The notes under the pieces: model-generated | What the model was told of the DNA's origin: nothing | The model's database searches: none | What the model saw: the letters and a program-made list of their open reading frames with translations, nothing else | Source of the DNA: Geothrix paludis | GTDB lineage: Bacteria; Acidobacteriota; Holophagae; Holophagales; Holophagaceae | Direction of reading: 5' to 3' | Assembly: GCF_022808815.1 (NCBI RefSeq) | Contig: NZ_JAKZLC010000002.1 | Span: forward strand, 62,001 to 126,000 | DNA length: 64,000 bases | Made by a program: the position numbers and the translations under genes | Part shown: positions 1 through 7,557 of the stretch, piece after piece | How positions within the stretch are numbered: the first letter of the stretch is position 1 | Layout: the number at the start of each line of letters is the position of its first letter

Positions 1-566
1 GCATAGGCGACGATGGGCATCTTGGCCCACTCGCCCTTGACTCCGAGGTCGCCCCAGGTGAGCGCCGGCGCCTTGCTGCCGCCGAGGCGGGTCCGGGAAT
101 AGATGGCGTCCAGCTGCTCCATGGTGATGGAGGTGATCGGATTGGCCTTGTTGACGAAGACGATGTTCGCGTCCAGGCAGACGGGGATGCGCATGGGCAT
201 GTAGCCGAACTTCGTCTGGAAGGCCTTGGTCTCTTCGGACGTGAACTCGCGGTCGGCGAGGATGAGCAGGGCGGTACCGTCCTGGAAGTCCTTGACCGCC
301 TCTTTCGTGAGCTTCGACCGGTAGATCAGGTTGGCTTCAGGATGGAACTTCCGGAAGCCGGCGGACCACTCGTCGCCGAGATCCATGAGCTCGTCCGCCC
401 CCGGCAGGTCGATGGGACCCTTCACCGCGGCCTGGGCCTGGTAGCGGGGAATCGAGGCGGGCACCTTGGCCCGGGTCTGGGCTGTCTGGGCCTGGAGCCC
501 AGTGAAACAGGACATCCCCAATGCCACGGCCATGCCCGCGGCGAGGTAGGTGTGGTTCCCTCTCAT
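1..566 (-). CDS. PstS-like phosphate-type substrate-binding protein (partial)
   Basis: The reading frame starts at ATG 566 behind an AGGGG ribosome site and runs off the left edge, so only about 188 N-terminal residues are visible. Residues 1-32 look like a signal peptide ending near LQAQ. The rest reads like a periplasmic binding protein of the PstS/PBP-like group, with an IDLPGADEL stretch, then PVCLDANIVFVNKANP and ITMEQLDAIYS, which resembles the 'PLT..QLR.IFSG' stretch of phosphate-binding proteins. It probably binds phosphate or a related oxyanion in the periplasm. The transporter genes would lie outside the window. It is divergent from the tetrahaem cytochrome gene across a 312-bp spacer. 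The family call is fair and the ligand is not certain. Confidence 0.7.
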   Translation of the reverse strand, partial: MRGNHTYLAAGMAVALGMSCFTGLQAQTAQTRAKVPASIPRYQAQAAVKGPIDLPGADELMDLGDEWSAGFRKFHPEANLIYRSKLTKEAVKDFQDGTALLILADREFTSEETKAFQTKFGYMPMRIPVCLDANIVFVNKANPITSITMEQLDAIYSRTRLGGSKAPALTWGDLGVKGEWAKMPIVAY

Positions 567-878
567 ATGGACCCCTTGTTGAATCAGGCGTTCCGACCGG
601 GATCCCCCCCTGCCGGTCCCCTGAGTGTTCCCCGGTTAACTGCCAATGACCTGGAAAGATGCCGCCATAAATGCCCTTTAGGTCGCCATCGTACACCCGA
701 ACCCCAATCCCCCCGGCCCCCGCATGGAAACGTGACCCGGATCACGCCGGAGGCAAAAACGCCCTCCAGGTCTGCATCTGCGGAACCGCCCTGGATTCTG
801 TCCCCTGGATCGGGATCCGGGCTCCGGTAGACTGCTCGTGAATCTGGCGGCCCCGCCCCGCCGGCCCGAGGGATCGCC
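567..878. other. Divergent regulatory spacer
   Basis: This 312-bp stretch separates the divergent binding-protein and cytochrome genes. It holds a CRP/FNR-like palindrome at 731-746. I see no convincing gene in it; the open frames that cross it are G/R/P-rich shadows. Confidence 0.5.
731..746. promoter_or_regulatory. CRP/FNR-family-like palindrome
   Basis: CGTGA-CCCGGA-TCACG has perfect 5-bp arms and the N6 spacing of CRP/FNR-family sites. It lies 133 bp upstream of the tetrahaem cytochrome start. Similar sites occur at 7228 and 22186. Binding is inferred only from the sequence. Confidence 0.4.
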
Positions 879-1235
879 ATGGCACTTGCCCGTTGTCTAG
901 CCAGCCTGCTCTGCGGCCTGCTCATGGCGGCGCCGATGTGGGCCCAGGATCCAGCCACCCACAAGCTGCCGGAGCACCATGCGAAGGCGGGTGTCCACTG
1001 CTTCGACTGCCACCACGAGGAGAAGCCCACCAAGAAGGCCGTGGCTTCCGATTCCTGCATGACCTGCCACGGCGACTACCCCGCCATGAAGGCCCTGACC
1101 AAGGACGTGAAACCCAACCCCCACGATTCCCACCTGGGTGAGATCCCCTGCACCGAATGCCACCGTCAGCATCAGGCTCCCAAGGTGAAGTGCCTGGAAT
1201 GCCACGAGGGCAAGTTCAAGTTCAATATCCGCTGA
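879..1235 (+). CDS. Periplasmic tetrahaem c-type cytochrome
   Basis: A 118-residue protein with a signal peptide (cut near AMWAQ, residues 18-23) and four CxxCH haem-attachment motifs at C41-H45, C60-H64, C91-H95 and C105-H109. Spacing and context (PHDSHLGEIPC, CHRQHQAP, CHEGKF) match the tetrahaem domain of small tetrahaem cytochromes and of flavocytochrome c fumarate reductases. Such proteins shuttle electrons between the inner membrane and periplasmic or outer-membrane partners in respiration on metals, fumarate or similar acceptors. No flavin domain follows, so it is a stand-alone carrier. Its 3' end overlaps the convergent glycosyltransferase by 14 bp. A CRP/FNR-like site lies upstream. 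Confidence 0.88.
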   Translation: MALARCLASLLCGLLMAAPMWAQDPATHKLPEHHAKAGVHCFDCHHEEKPTKKAVASDSCMTCHGDYPAMKALTKDVKPNPHDSHLGEIPCTECHRQHQAPKVKCLECHEGKFKFNIR

Positions 1236-2226
1236 GGGTCCCCGGCGATTCCAGGAGGGCGGCCCGAACCGCCTCGGGGGCCAGTTCCTCCAGACACTGG
1301 CGCCGCTGGCAGGCGCGTTCCCGGCACGGGGAGCAGCTGATGCCCGTGCGGAGCACGCGGCCGGCGCCCACGGGCAGGCCGGCCACCACGGGATCGCTGG
1401 AGCCGTAGAGGCCCAGGGCCGGCACGCCCAGGACGACCGCCAGGTGAAGGAGGCCCGTATCCGGTGCCACCACCCGATCCGCCTGCCGCAGGGCCGCCGC
1501 CAGCTGCCAGAAGCCCAGGCGCGGCAGGGCCGGAACCCCGGTTTCCGCCGGCAGCCAGCCGCGGAGGTCCTCCTCTTCGGGGCCCAGGGACCACCGCAGG
1601 TCCCACCGGTCCTTCAGCATCCCGGCGAGGGTGATCCAGTGGCGCAGGGGCCAGCGCTTGATGGCGCCGCGGCGGGAGGCGCCGGGCACCAGCACAGCGC
1701 GAGGTTTTGTCCGGACCGGCCAGACCTCGCCAGGATCCGGCAGATCCACCGCCTGGAGCACGGGCCTGAAGCGGCCCAGGCCTGGTATGCCCCGGCCCCG
1801 CCCGAAGGCCTCGGCCAACCCCAGGGCCTGGTCGTACCGAGTCTGGTGGCGGAAGGGGAGCGGATGGGTCTGGAGCGACCCGGCGAACTCCTTGGTGACG
1901 CCATCACCCCAGCGCTCGGGGATGGCCGCCAGCTTCGGGATGAGGGCCGCCTTGAGGATGCCGTGGAAATCGAGGCTGGCTTCGGCATCCCGCACCAGGC
2001 CCGCCACCCGCCGCAGCTCCGGCAGAGCCGACAAGGGATTCGAGAGGCGCTTCCGGCGCACGATCACCGGTTCCAGCCAGGGGAGCGGTTCCAGCAGGAA
2101 CGCGTGGCGGTCCTCCACCACGGCCCGGAAGCGCGCTTCCGGGAAGGCCTCTCGGAGGTTGGCCCAGGCCGGCATCACCCGGAGGATGTCACCGAGGGCG
2201 GAGAGGCGGAGCAGGACCAGATCCAT
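1222..2226 (-). CDS. Glycosyltransferase family 9 (heptosyltransferase-like)
   Basis: The 334-residue protein opens with LVLLRLSALGDILRVMP, the N-terminal nucleotide-sugar transferase signature of ADP-heptose:LPS heptosyltransferases (WaaC/WaaF, GT9). Near the C terminus it has APDTGLLHLAVVLGVP followed by LYGSSDP, the donor-binding region of the family. It is expected to add a heptose or related sugar to the inner core of lipopolysaccharide at the cytoplasmic face. The C-terminal part also has four cysteines (SCSPCRERACQRRQC), as in many GT9 proteins. It is divergent from the acyltransferase at 2265 with only 38 bp between the start codons, so they may share a regulatory region. Exact acceptor and sugar are unknown. 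Confidence 0.85.
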   Translation of the reverse strand: MDLVLLRLSALGDILRVMPAWANLREAFPEARFRAVVEDRHAFLLEPLPWLEPVIVRRKRLSNPLSALPELRRVAGLVRDAEASLDFHGILKAALIPKLAAIPERWGDGVTKEFAGSLQTHPLPFRHQTRYDQALGLAEAFGRGRGIPGLGRFRPVLQAVDLPDPGEVWPVRTKPRAVLVPGASRRGAIKRWPLRHWITLAGMLKDRWDLRWSLGPEEEDLRGWLPAETGVPALPRLGFWQLAAALRQADRVVAPDTGLLHLAVVLGVPALGLYGSSDPVVAGLPVGAGRVLRTGISCSPCRERACQRRQCLEELAPEAVRAALLESPGTLSGY

Positions 2227-2264
2227 GCCCCCATGCTACCTGCCGATGTCGCTAGGCTGGGGGC

Positions 2265-3086
2265 ATGAAGCCCTTCGCCCTGGACCAGTCCAAGAATCCC
2301 CCGGCCCTCAACGGGTTGGATCGCCTGCTCCGCCGCTTCGGCAGGAGCGCCTACATGGTGGCGGTCCTGCTGATGTACGCCCTCGTCTCCACGGCGCTGG
2401 GCCTGGCCCTGGCGCCAGCCCTGTGGGCTTGGGCCCAGGTCCATCCGGGGTTGCAGAGGCTCCCCGGCGTCCTGCCCTGGGTGGCCCAGGGGATCGCCCT
2501 GGCCGTCTGCTTCTTCATCTTCGGCCTGACCCTGCTGGTGGTGGTCCCCCTCTACAACTGGCTGCTGCCCACCCGGGTGAAGCCCTTCAAGGGCGGCTAC
2601 TACACCCTGCATGCCGTGCCCTGGTTCCTCCACAACGGGCTCTTCTACCTGGTGCGCTACACCTTCCTGCCCTTCGTGACCCTCACGCCCTTCGGGGTGT
2701 GGTTCCTCAAGGCCATGGGCATGAAGGTCGGGCGCCATGCCTTCATCAACACGGAATACATCAGCGACCCCCAGCTCATCACCATCGGCGACGACGCGGC
2801 GCTGGGCGGCAGTGTGCGCCTCTGCGCCCATTACGGCGGCGCCGGGAATCTGGTCATCGCCCCTGTGACCGTCGGGCACCGCGCCACCCTCGGCCTGGCC
2901 TGCTGCATCATGGGCGACGTGGTCATCGGCGACGACGCCACCATCCTGCCCGAGAGCGTGGTGTTGCCGGGGAGCCGGGTGGGGGCGGGAGAGACCTGGG
3001 GCGGTGTCCCCGCGCAAAGGATCGAGCGCGAGGACATGGCGAGGATCAAGGCCGAGATCCGGGGCCTGCCCGGAACCATCAGGTGA
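2265..3086 (+). CDS. Membrane-anchored hexapeptide-repeat acyltransferase-like protein
   Basis: A 273-residue protein with two or three hydrophobic segments (about residues 30-60, 72-97 and 120-140), then a left-handed beta-helix region from about residue 160 (VGRHAFINTEYI, ITIGDDAALG, VTVGHRATLG, VVIGDDATILPESVV). It ends with the coil GGVPAQRIEREDM that is usual in hexapeptide transferases. The pattern recalls the C-terminal part of the Pls-type peptide synthetase terminal domain and LpxA-like acyltransferases. The substrate is not known; surface polysaccharide or lipid modification would fit the neighbouring GT9 gene. The last 28 codons and the following ~40 bp are repeated 179 bp downstream. 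Confidence 0.7.
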   Translation: MKPFALDQSKNPPALNGLDRLLRRFGRSAYMVAVLLMYALVSTALGLALAPALWAWAQVHPGLQRLPGVLPWVAQGIALAVCFFIFGLTLLVVVPLYNWLLPTRVKPFKGGYYTLHAVPWFLHNGLFYLVRYTFLPFVTLTPFGVWFLKAMGMKVGRHAFINTEYISDPQLITIGDDAALGGSVRLCAHYGGAGNLVIAPVTVGHRATLGLACCIMGDVVIGDDATILPESVVLPGSRVGAGETWGGVPAQRIEREDMARIKAEIRGLPGTIR

Positions 3087-3301
3087 CACCGCCTACGGTT
3101 TCCGATGCTCACCGCTCGCCGGGTCCCGGCTTCGCAGGCTGCCCCGCAGCCCGCTGCGCCACCCGCCGGGGTTCGCGGGGCGGTGTCCCCGCGCGGAGGA
3201 TCGAGCGCGAGGACATGGCGAGGATCAAGGCCGAGATCCGGGGCCGGCCTGAAACCATCAGCTGACATCGCCTACGGTCTCCGATGCTCACCGCTCGCCG
3301 G
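2998..3301 (+). repeat. Direct duplication of the acyltransferase 3' end (period 179 bp)
   Basis: Positions 2998-3122 are repeated at 3177-3301 with a handful of substitutions. The second copy still encodes GGVPARRIEREDMARI and onward to its own stop, differing from the gene's real C terminus at only a few residues. Between the copies lies about 55 bp of GC-rich non-repeated DNA. The spacer 3087-3410 otherwise shows no gene. Confidence 0.9.
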
Positions 3302-3410
3302 ATGGCCGAAGCTTTGGGATAAGTCGAGATAAAAGGCAGGCTAGTCAAAGCTGGACCATGGAACCACAATGGACGTTTTCCCCCGGGGGACGCCCCCTCA
3401 ACTTTGGGTC

Positions 3411-4304
3411 ATGCTGATGCGTACATTCGCCCTACTTCCTGCCCTGCTCCTCCCCGCCGCCTTGATCGCCCAGGCGCCCGCCGCGTCCCTCGGGGACCGG
3501 CTGAAGGCTGAACGCCCGGCCGTGGACAAGCTGGTGGCGGACCTCCAGTACCCCGAGGCCATGAAGCGGGCCGAGAGCCTGCTTCCCGCCACCAAGCCCG
3601 TCTTTGACAAGAAGGACAACCAGACCTTGGTCCAGAGCGCCGTGACCTACATGGACCTCGGCCAGGCCTACCGGATGGCCGTGGAAACCGCGGACGCGGC
3701 CGGCTACTGGGAAAAGGCCCTGGAATACGCGAAGACCGCCAAGGCCCTGGCCGCCGAAAGCTACGATGCGATCAAGGAGCCCTTCGGCCAGACCGTCACC
3801 TACTACACCCAGGCCGGCGCCCGGGCCAAGCAGGTGCTCGAGGAGAACGACGCCCGCATCAAGGAGCTGAAGGGGAAGAGCGTTCTCGATCCCGGCGAGC
3901 GCCAGGAGCTGGACCTCGCCCTGGGGGTGGAGAAGGAACAGGCGGATGACGCCAAGTGGGTAAAGTTCTTCCAGACCTACCTCGACGTCACCAAGCGCGA
4001 GACCGAGGCCTATGATCCCCTGGTGAAGGTCATGGAGGAGAAGCTCAAGGGCGAGGCCAACCAGGTGGAGGAGTACAAGGCCGGCAAGGGCGACAAGCTC
4101 AAGTGGGTCGAGGCCGTGGTCTCCAGCCCGGCCTACCTCGAGGCCCAGGGCGACAAGGCCGGCAAGGCGCGCTTCCTGTACCGCCTGTCCGTCGTGGATC
4201 CTGAGAGCAAGAAGGTCCAACACCAGCTCGACGTCCTGTTCGGGAAGGCCCCGGCCACGCCGGTGAAGCCCGCCAAGCCCGCCAAGAAGGGAAAGAAGGG
4301 CTGA
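3411..4304 (+). CDS. Exported helical protein of unknown function
   Basis: I do not recognise a named family. From ATG 3411 the protein has 297 residues; ATG 3417 is equally possible. It starts with a clear signal peptide (RTFALLPALLLPAALIAQAP). The mature part is almost wholly alpha-helical and charged, with TPR-like helical pairs (YMDLGQAYRMAVETADAAGYWEKALEYAKTA is the best stretch). The C terminus is a lysine/alanine/proline tail (KPAKPAKKGKKG) that could bind acidic polymers. It lies 29 bp upstream of RNase R on the same strand and may be co-transcribed with it. A longer frame from 3369 adds residues without signal-peptide character and was not chosen. Confidence 0.7.
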   Translation: MLMRTFALLPALLLPAALIAQAPAASLGDRLKAERPAVDKLVADLQYPEAMKRAESLLPATKPVFDKKDNQTLVQSAVTYMDLGQAYRMAVETADAAGYWEKALEYAKTAKALAAESYDAIKEPFGQTVTYYTQAGARAKQVLEENDARIKELKGKSVLDPGERQELDLALGVEKEQADDAKWVKFFQTYLDVTKRETEAYDPLVKVMEEKLKGEANQVEEYKAGKGDKLKWVEAVVSSPAYLEAQGDKAGKARFLYRLSVVDPESKKVQHQLDVLFGKAPATPVKPAKPAKKGKKG

Positions 4305-4333
4305 ACCCCTCCTGGGCCTTGTACCCTGAGGAC

Positions 4334-6640
4334 ATGGCCCGCCGTTCCGCCTCCCGCATCCCCGTCCGTCCCCCGGCCCGCACGCCCGATCGGCGGGAAT
4401 CCCCGAAAGCCCCGCGGCCTGCCGCGGGGCTTCGTCCGTACGAAACCTTCGAGGCCACCTTCCTGGGCCACCCTGAAGGCGCCGGCGGATTCCTGCGCCT
4501 GGCCGGAATGCCCAAGGGCCCCGGCATGGACCTCCTCGTGGACTGGCGGGATGCCCACGGCGCCATCCACGGCGACAAGGTCCTGGCCGAAGTCAGCGGC
4601 GAGGGCTGGGACGGGCGCCTCAAGGCCCGGGTGCTGGAGGTTCGGGGCCGCGGCGAGATCCCCCTGCCCGGCACGCTTCAGAAGCAGCCCTGGGGCTGGC
4701 GTGTGGTGCCCCTGGAACCGCGGCTCTCCCAGATCATCTCCGTGCCGCCCACGGACCTGGCCGAGGATGGCGAGCTGGTGAGCGTGAAGCTGGATGCCGA
4801 TCCCGAGGCCAAGCAGCTGCACGGCACCGTGGTGGCCCGCCTCGGCAAGAAGACCGACCTGAAGATCGAGAACAGGCTGACCGCGGCCCTCTTCAACCTG
4901 CGCACGACCTTCCCGGACGGCGTGATGAAGGAGCTGGCGCCCTTCCCCACGACCATCCCCGCCGAATGGATCCAGGGCCGCGAGGATCTGCGCGAGACGC
5001 TCACCTGCACCGTGGACCCGCCCACGGCCAAGGACTTCGACGACGCCATCAGCCTGGAGGCGCTGCCCAAGTCCGAAGGCGGCGGCTGGCTGCTGGGCGT
5101 GCACATCGCGGACGTGAGCCACTATGTGACCGAGAACGGCCCCCTGGACGAGGAGGCCCGCCTGCGGGGCACCTCGGTGTATTTCCCGGACGAGGCCATC
5201 CCCATGATCCCGGATCGCCTCAGCGGGGATCTGTGCAGCCTGCGCGAAGGCGTGGACCGCCTGACCATGACGGCCTGGATGACGATCTCGCCCGAGTTGG
5301 AGGTGGTGGAGACGCGGCTCTCCGAGAGCGTCATCCGCAGCGCGAAGCGCCTCACCTACGACGAGGTGAAGGAGGCCAGCATCGACCTCTCGACGCGGAA
5401 ACGGGCCGAGCTGGGCGAGGACCTCTGCGCCCTGCTGGACGAATCGCTGGTGCTGTCGAGGCGCCTCACCGTGGCCCGCCTGGGCCGGGGCGCCATGAAC
5501 CTGGACACCGAGGAGGCCGAGTTCATCTTCGACGCGGAGGGCCGTCCCGTGGATGCCCGCCGCTATCCGCGCCACGACGCCCACCGCATGATCGAGGAGT
5601 TCATGCTGCTGGCCAACGAGACCGTGGCCCAGTTCTTCACGCGGAAGAAGGTCCCCACCATCTACCGCATCCACGACGAGCCCGACCCGCTGAAGCTGGA
5701 GATCTTCGCGGAGGTGGCACGCACCTTCGGACTGCTGAAGCCCAAGGAGACCCCCACGCCCGAGCACCTCAACGCCATGCTGGACAAGATCCGGGGCGGC
5801 CCCCTGGAGGTGATGATCAATACCCTGCTGCTGCGCAGCCTCAAGAGGGCCGAGTACAGCGCCGAGAACATCGGCCATTCCGGCCTGGCCCTCCAGGACT
5901 ACCTGCACTTCACCAGCCCCATCCGCCGCTACCCGGACCTCATCGTTCACCGCCTGCTGCGCAAGGTCCTGCGGGGTGAGCGCCTGCCCGAGGCTCTCCA
6001 TAGCCACCTGGCCGTGCTGGCCAAGGGCGCCAGCGACGCCGAGCAGAAGGCCACCGAGGCCGAGCGCGAGAACGACAAGTGGAAGGCCTGCCTTCTGATG
6101 AAGTCCCGCATTGGGCAGCGGTTCCGGGGCCGCATCCAGGGCTTCTCCGCCAAGGTGGCGTTCATCACGCTCGACGCGCCCTTCGTGGAGGTGGGCGTGC
6201 CTCTGGCGGCCCTGGGCGGCAGATTCTGGATCGACGAGCACCGCACCAAGGCCACCGGCCTCCGCGGATCCGTGGTGCTCACCATTGGCGATGCCGTGGA
6301 GGTCGAGGTCACCGCCGTGGACGAGGACCTGCGCCGCATCAGCGCCTGGATGACCGAAGCCAAGGCCCAGGATGCCCACGGCAAGGCCTTCACCTTCGTG
6401 CCGACGCTCGCAGCGCCTGCGACGCTGCGGGAAGGGGACTTCGAAAAGCCGAGGCGGGGGGGCGGAGCGCGGGCGAGGGAACCCAAAGTGCGCCACGAGG
6501 CGCCTCCAAAGGGTCGGCCGCCGAAGAAGGTCCGCGAGGCGGGTGGAAAGGCCCGCGAGACGGGCGGAAAACGCCGGGAAGCGAGCCCCAAGCCGCCGAA
6601 GGGCAGTGTGCGGGGCACCGGCAAGCGGAAGGGCCGGTGA
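4334..6640 (+). CDS. rnr: Ribonuclease R (RNB-family 3'-5' exoribonuclease)
   Basis: A 768-residue protein of the RNase II/R family that degrades structured RNA from the 3' end. The RNB catalytic domain starts near residue 215. Its metal-binding aspartates are in the TVDPPTAKDFDDAISLE region (about residues 230-246). Later come GVHIADVSHYV, YFPDEAIPMIP, LMLLANETVA-like and HFTSPIRRYPDLIVHR, all family hallmarks. An S1 domain follows (RFRGRIQGFSAKVAFI onward). The last ~100 residues are a basic R/K/G/P tail (GGGARAREPKVRHE, GKRREASPKPPKG), as RNase R proteins often have, likely for RNA or ribosome binding. The start at 4334 was preferred to a TTG 15 bp upstream. The stop overlaps the ruvC start. 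Confidence 0.95.
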   Translation: MARRSASRIPVRPPARTPDRRESPKAPRPAAGLRPYETFEATFLGHPEGAGGFLRLAGMPKGPGMDLLVDWRDAHGAIHGDKVLAEVSGEGWDGRLKARVLEVRGRGEIPLPGTLQKQPWGWRVVPLEPRLSQIISVPPTDLAEDGELVSVKLDADPEAKQLHGTVVARLGKKTDLKIENRLTAALFNLRTTFPDGVMKELAPFPTTIPAEWIQGREDLRETLTCTVDPPTAKDFDDAISLEALPKSEGGGWLLGVHIADVSHYVTENGPLDEEARLRGTSVYFPDEAIPMIPDRLSGDLCSLREGVDRLTMTAWMTISPELEVVETRLSESVIRSAKRLTYDEVKEASIDLSTRKRAELGEDLCALLDESLVLSRRLTVARLGRGAMNLDTEEAEFIFDAEGRPVDARRYPRHDAHRMIEEFMLLANETVAQFFTRKKVPTIYRIHDEPDPLKLEIFAEVARTFGLLKPKETPTPEHLNAMLDKIRGGPLEVMINTLLLRSLKRAEYSAENIGHSGLALQDYLHFTSPIRRYPDLIVHRLLRKVLRGERLPEALHSHLAVLAKGASDAEQKATEAERENDKWKACLLMKSRIGQRFRGRIQGFSAKVAFITLDAPFVEVGVPLAALGGRFWIDEHRTKATGLRGSVVLTIGDAVEVEVTAVDEDLRRISAWMTEAKAQDAHGKAFTFVPTLAAPATLREGDFEKPRRGGGARAREPKVRHEAPPKGRPPKKVREAGGKARETGGKRREASPKPPKGSVRGTGKRKGR

Positions 6641-7131
6641 TCGTCGCGCCATCACCCGTGCGCTGCCTGGGGGTGGATCCGGGCTCCCTGGCCTGCGGCT
6701 GGGCGGTGGTGGAGCGCTTCGGTTCGCGCCTGACCCTGGTGGAGGCGGGCGTCATCCGCAGCCCCCGGGGCGCCGATTTCGATCAGCGGGCCCTGCGCAT
6801 CCACGAGCGCCTGGCGGAGGCCATCGCCGCCCACGGGCCGGGCTTCATGGCCGTGGAGTCTCCCTTCGTGGAGAAGAACGCCGCCACCGCCCTGAAGCTG
6901 GGCCAGATCCGCGGCGGCATCCTGCTGACGGCGGCCCTCCACGGCCTGCCCGTGGGCGACTACAACCCCATGCAGGTGAAGAAGGCCGTCAGCGGCTACG
7001 GCTGGGCGGACAAGAGCCAGGTGGGGAAGATGGTCATGACCCTGCTGAACTTGCGGGAGCCGCTGGCCGCCGACGCGGCCGACGCCGCCGCCGTGGCCAT
7101 CGGCCATCTGCTGGCCACCCGACGGGTCTGA
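6637..7131 (+). CDS. ruvC: Crossover junction endodeoxyribonuclease RuvC
   Basis: A 164-residue Holliday-junction resolvase. It has the RNase H-fold motifs LGVDPGSLACGWAV (first catalytic Asp), MAVESPFVEKNAATALKLGQ (catalytic Glu), YNPMQVKKAVSGYG with ADKSQVGKMV, and DAADAAAVAIGH (C-terminal acidic residues). It cuts four-way junctions symmetrically during recombination repair, normally with RuvAB, which are not in this window. The start is a GTG at 6637 that overlaps the rnr stop in a GTGA, so the two are translationally coupled. Length fits the family (about 160-175 residues). Confidence 0.95.
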   Translation: MIVAPSPVRCLGVDPGSLACGWAVVERFGSRLTLVEAGVIRSPRGADFDQRALRIHERLAEAIAAHGPGFMAVESPFVEKNAATALKLGQIRGGILLTAALHGLPVGDYNPMQVKKAVSGYGWADKSQVGKMVMTLLNLREPLAADAADAAAVAIGHLLATRRV

Positions 7132-7153
7132 TCCACCCCGTTGACAACCTGTA

Positions 7154-7223
7154 TGTCATGTTTTTCAAGGGCTTCTGGGATTGTCATGGCGACCATGACA
7201 AAAATGTTCGTAACTCGTGACAT
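7154..7223. promoter_or_regulatory. Cluster of TGTCATG/CATGACA half-sites with a perfect palindrome
   Basis: Between ruvC and the small gene at 7298 lies a palindrome at 7181-7201 with 9-bp arms (TTGTCATGG-CGA-CCATGACAA). A further TGTCATG occurs at 7154-7160 and a GTGACAT at 7217-7223. The arrangement looks like a multi-site operator for an unknown dimeric repressor. A TTGACA is present at 7141-7146, but no good -10 box follows at the right spacing. Confidence 0.45.
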
Positions 7224-7227
7224 TTCT

Positions 7228-7243
7228 TGTGATGTCTATCACT
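7228..7243. promoter_or_regulatory. CRP-like site
   Basis: TGTGA-TGTCTA-TCACT matches the CRP consensus TGTGA-N6-TCACA in 9 of 10 arm positions. It is 55-70 bp upstream of the small gene at 7298. Confidence 0.5.
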
Positions 7244-7297
7244 AGCATTGGGAATCATCAAAGACGATGATGATGTCCAGCAAGCAGTGGAGTGGCC

Positions 7298-7498
7298 ATG
7301 CACATGGATGCCAGCGTTCGACAGCACAACCCCGCCTTCTGGACCACCGCCGAACGGCTGCACGAGGTCTTCAACCAGCTCGAGTCCAAGATGAGCGCCT
7401 CCCCGCGCGGCCTCGCCGTCCTCCGCCAGGTGCAGGCCCTCGAAGCCGAGCTCGAGGCCGAGGTCATGCACCGCAGCCATCGGACGTTCGCGGCCTGA
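7298..7498 (+). CDS. Small protein of unknown function (66 aa)
   Basis: I do not recognise the family. It is a short, probably helical protein (LHEVFNQLESKM, GLAVLRQVQALEAELEAEVM), rich in Ala, Glu and Leu, without signal peptide or membrane segment. The second half could form a short coiled coil. ATG 7298 was chosen because GGAG at 7289-7292 is spaced 5 bp from it; GTG 7292 and ATG 7304 are alternatives. Good evidence that it is a real gene is its own elaborate upstream region (palindromes and a CRP-like site) and a strong hairpin terminator just after its stop. It is probably a regulated small protein. Confidence 0.6.
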   Translation: MHMDASVRQHNPAFWTTAERLHEVFNQLESKMSASPRGLAVLRQVQALEAELEAEVMHRSHRTFAA

Positions 7499-7509
7499 GG
7501 CCGGATCCT

Positions 7510-7546
7510 ACGCAGAACGGCCCGGCGATGCCGGGCCGTTCTGCGT
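7510..7546. terminator. Bidirectional hairpin terminator
   Basis: Two perfect 17-bp arms (7510-7526 and 7530-7546) enclose a 3-nt GAT loop. It lies between the convergent small gene and the M56-transglycosylase gene. There is no clear T tract on either side. Confidence 0.75.
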
Positions 7547-7557
7547 ACGGGAGAGCC

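Noticed and set aside
1631-3265. A 544-codon plus-strand frame across the GT9 and acyltransferase genes
   Set aside because: It runs antisense to GT9 and out of frame with the acyltransferase until the duplicated tail; Arg/Pro-rich shadow.
4133-6655. An 840-codon minus-strand frame opposite RNase R
   Set aside because: His/Gly/Leu/Ala-rich shadow; RNase R is unambiguous.
7141-7146. TTGACA as the -35 of a promoter for the small gene
   Set aside because: No -10-like hexamer at 16-18 bp spacing.
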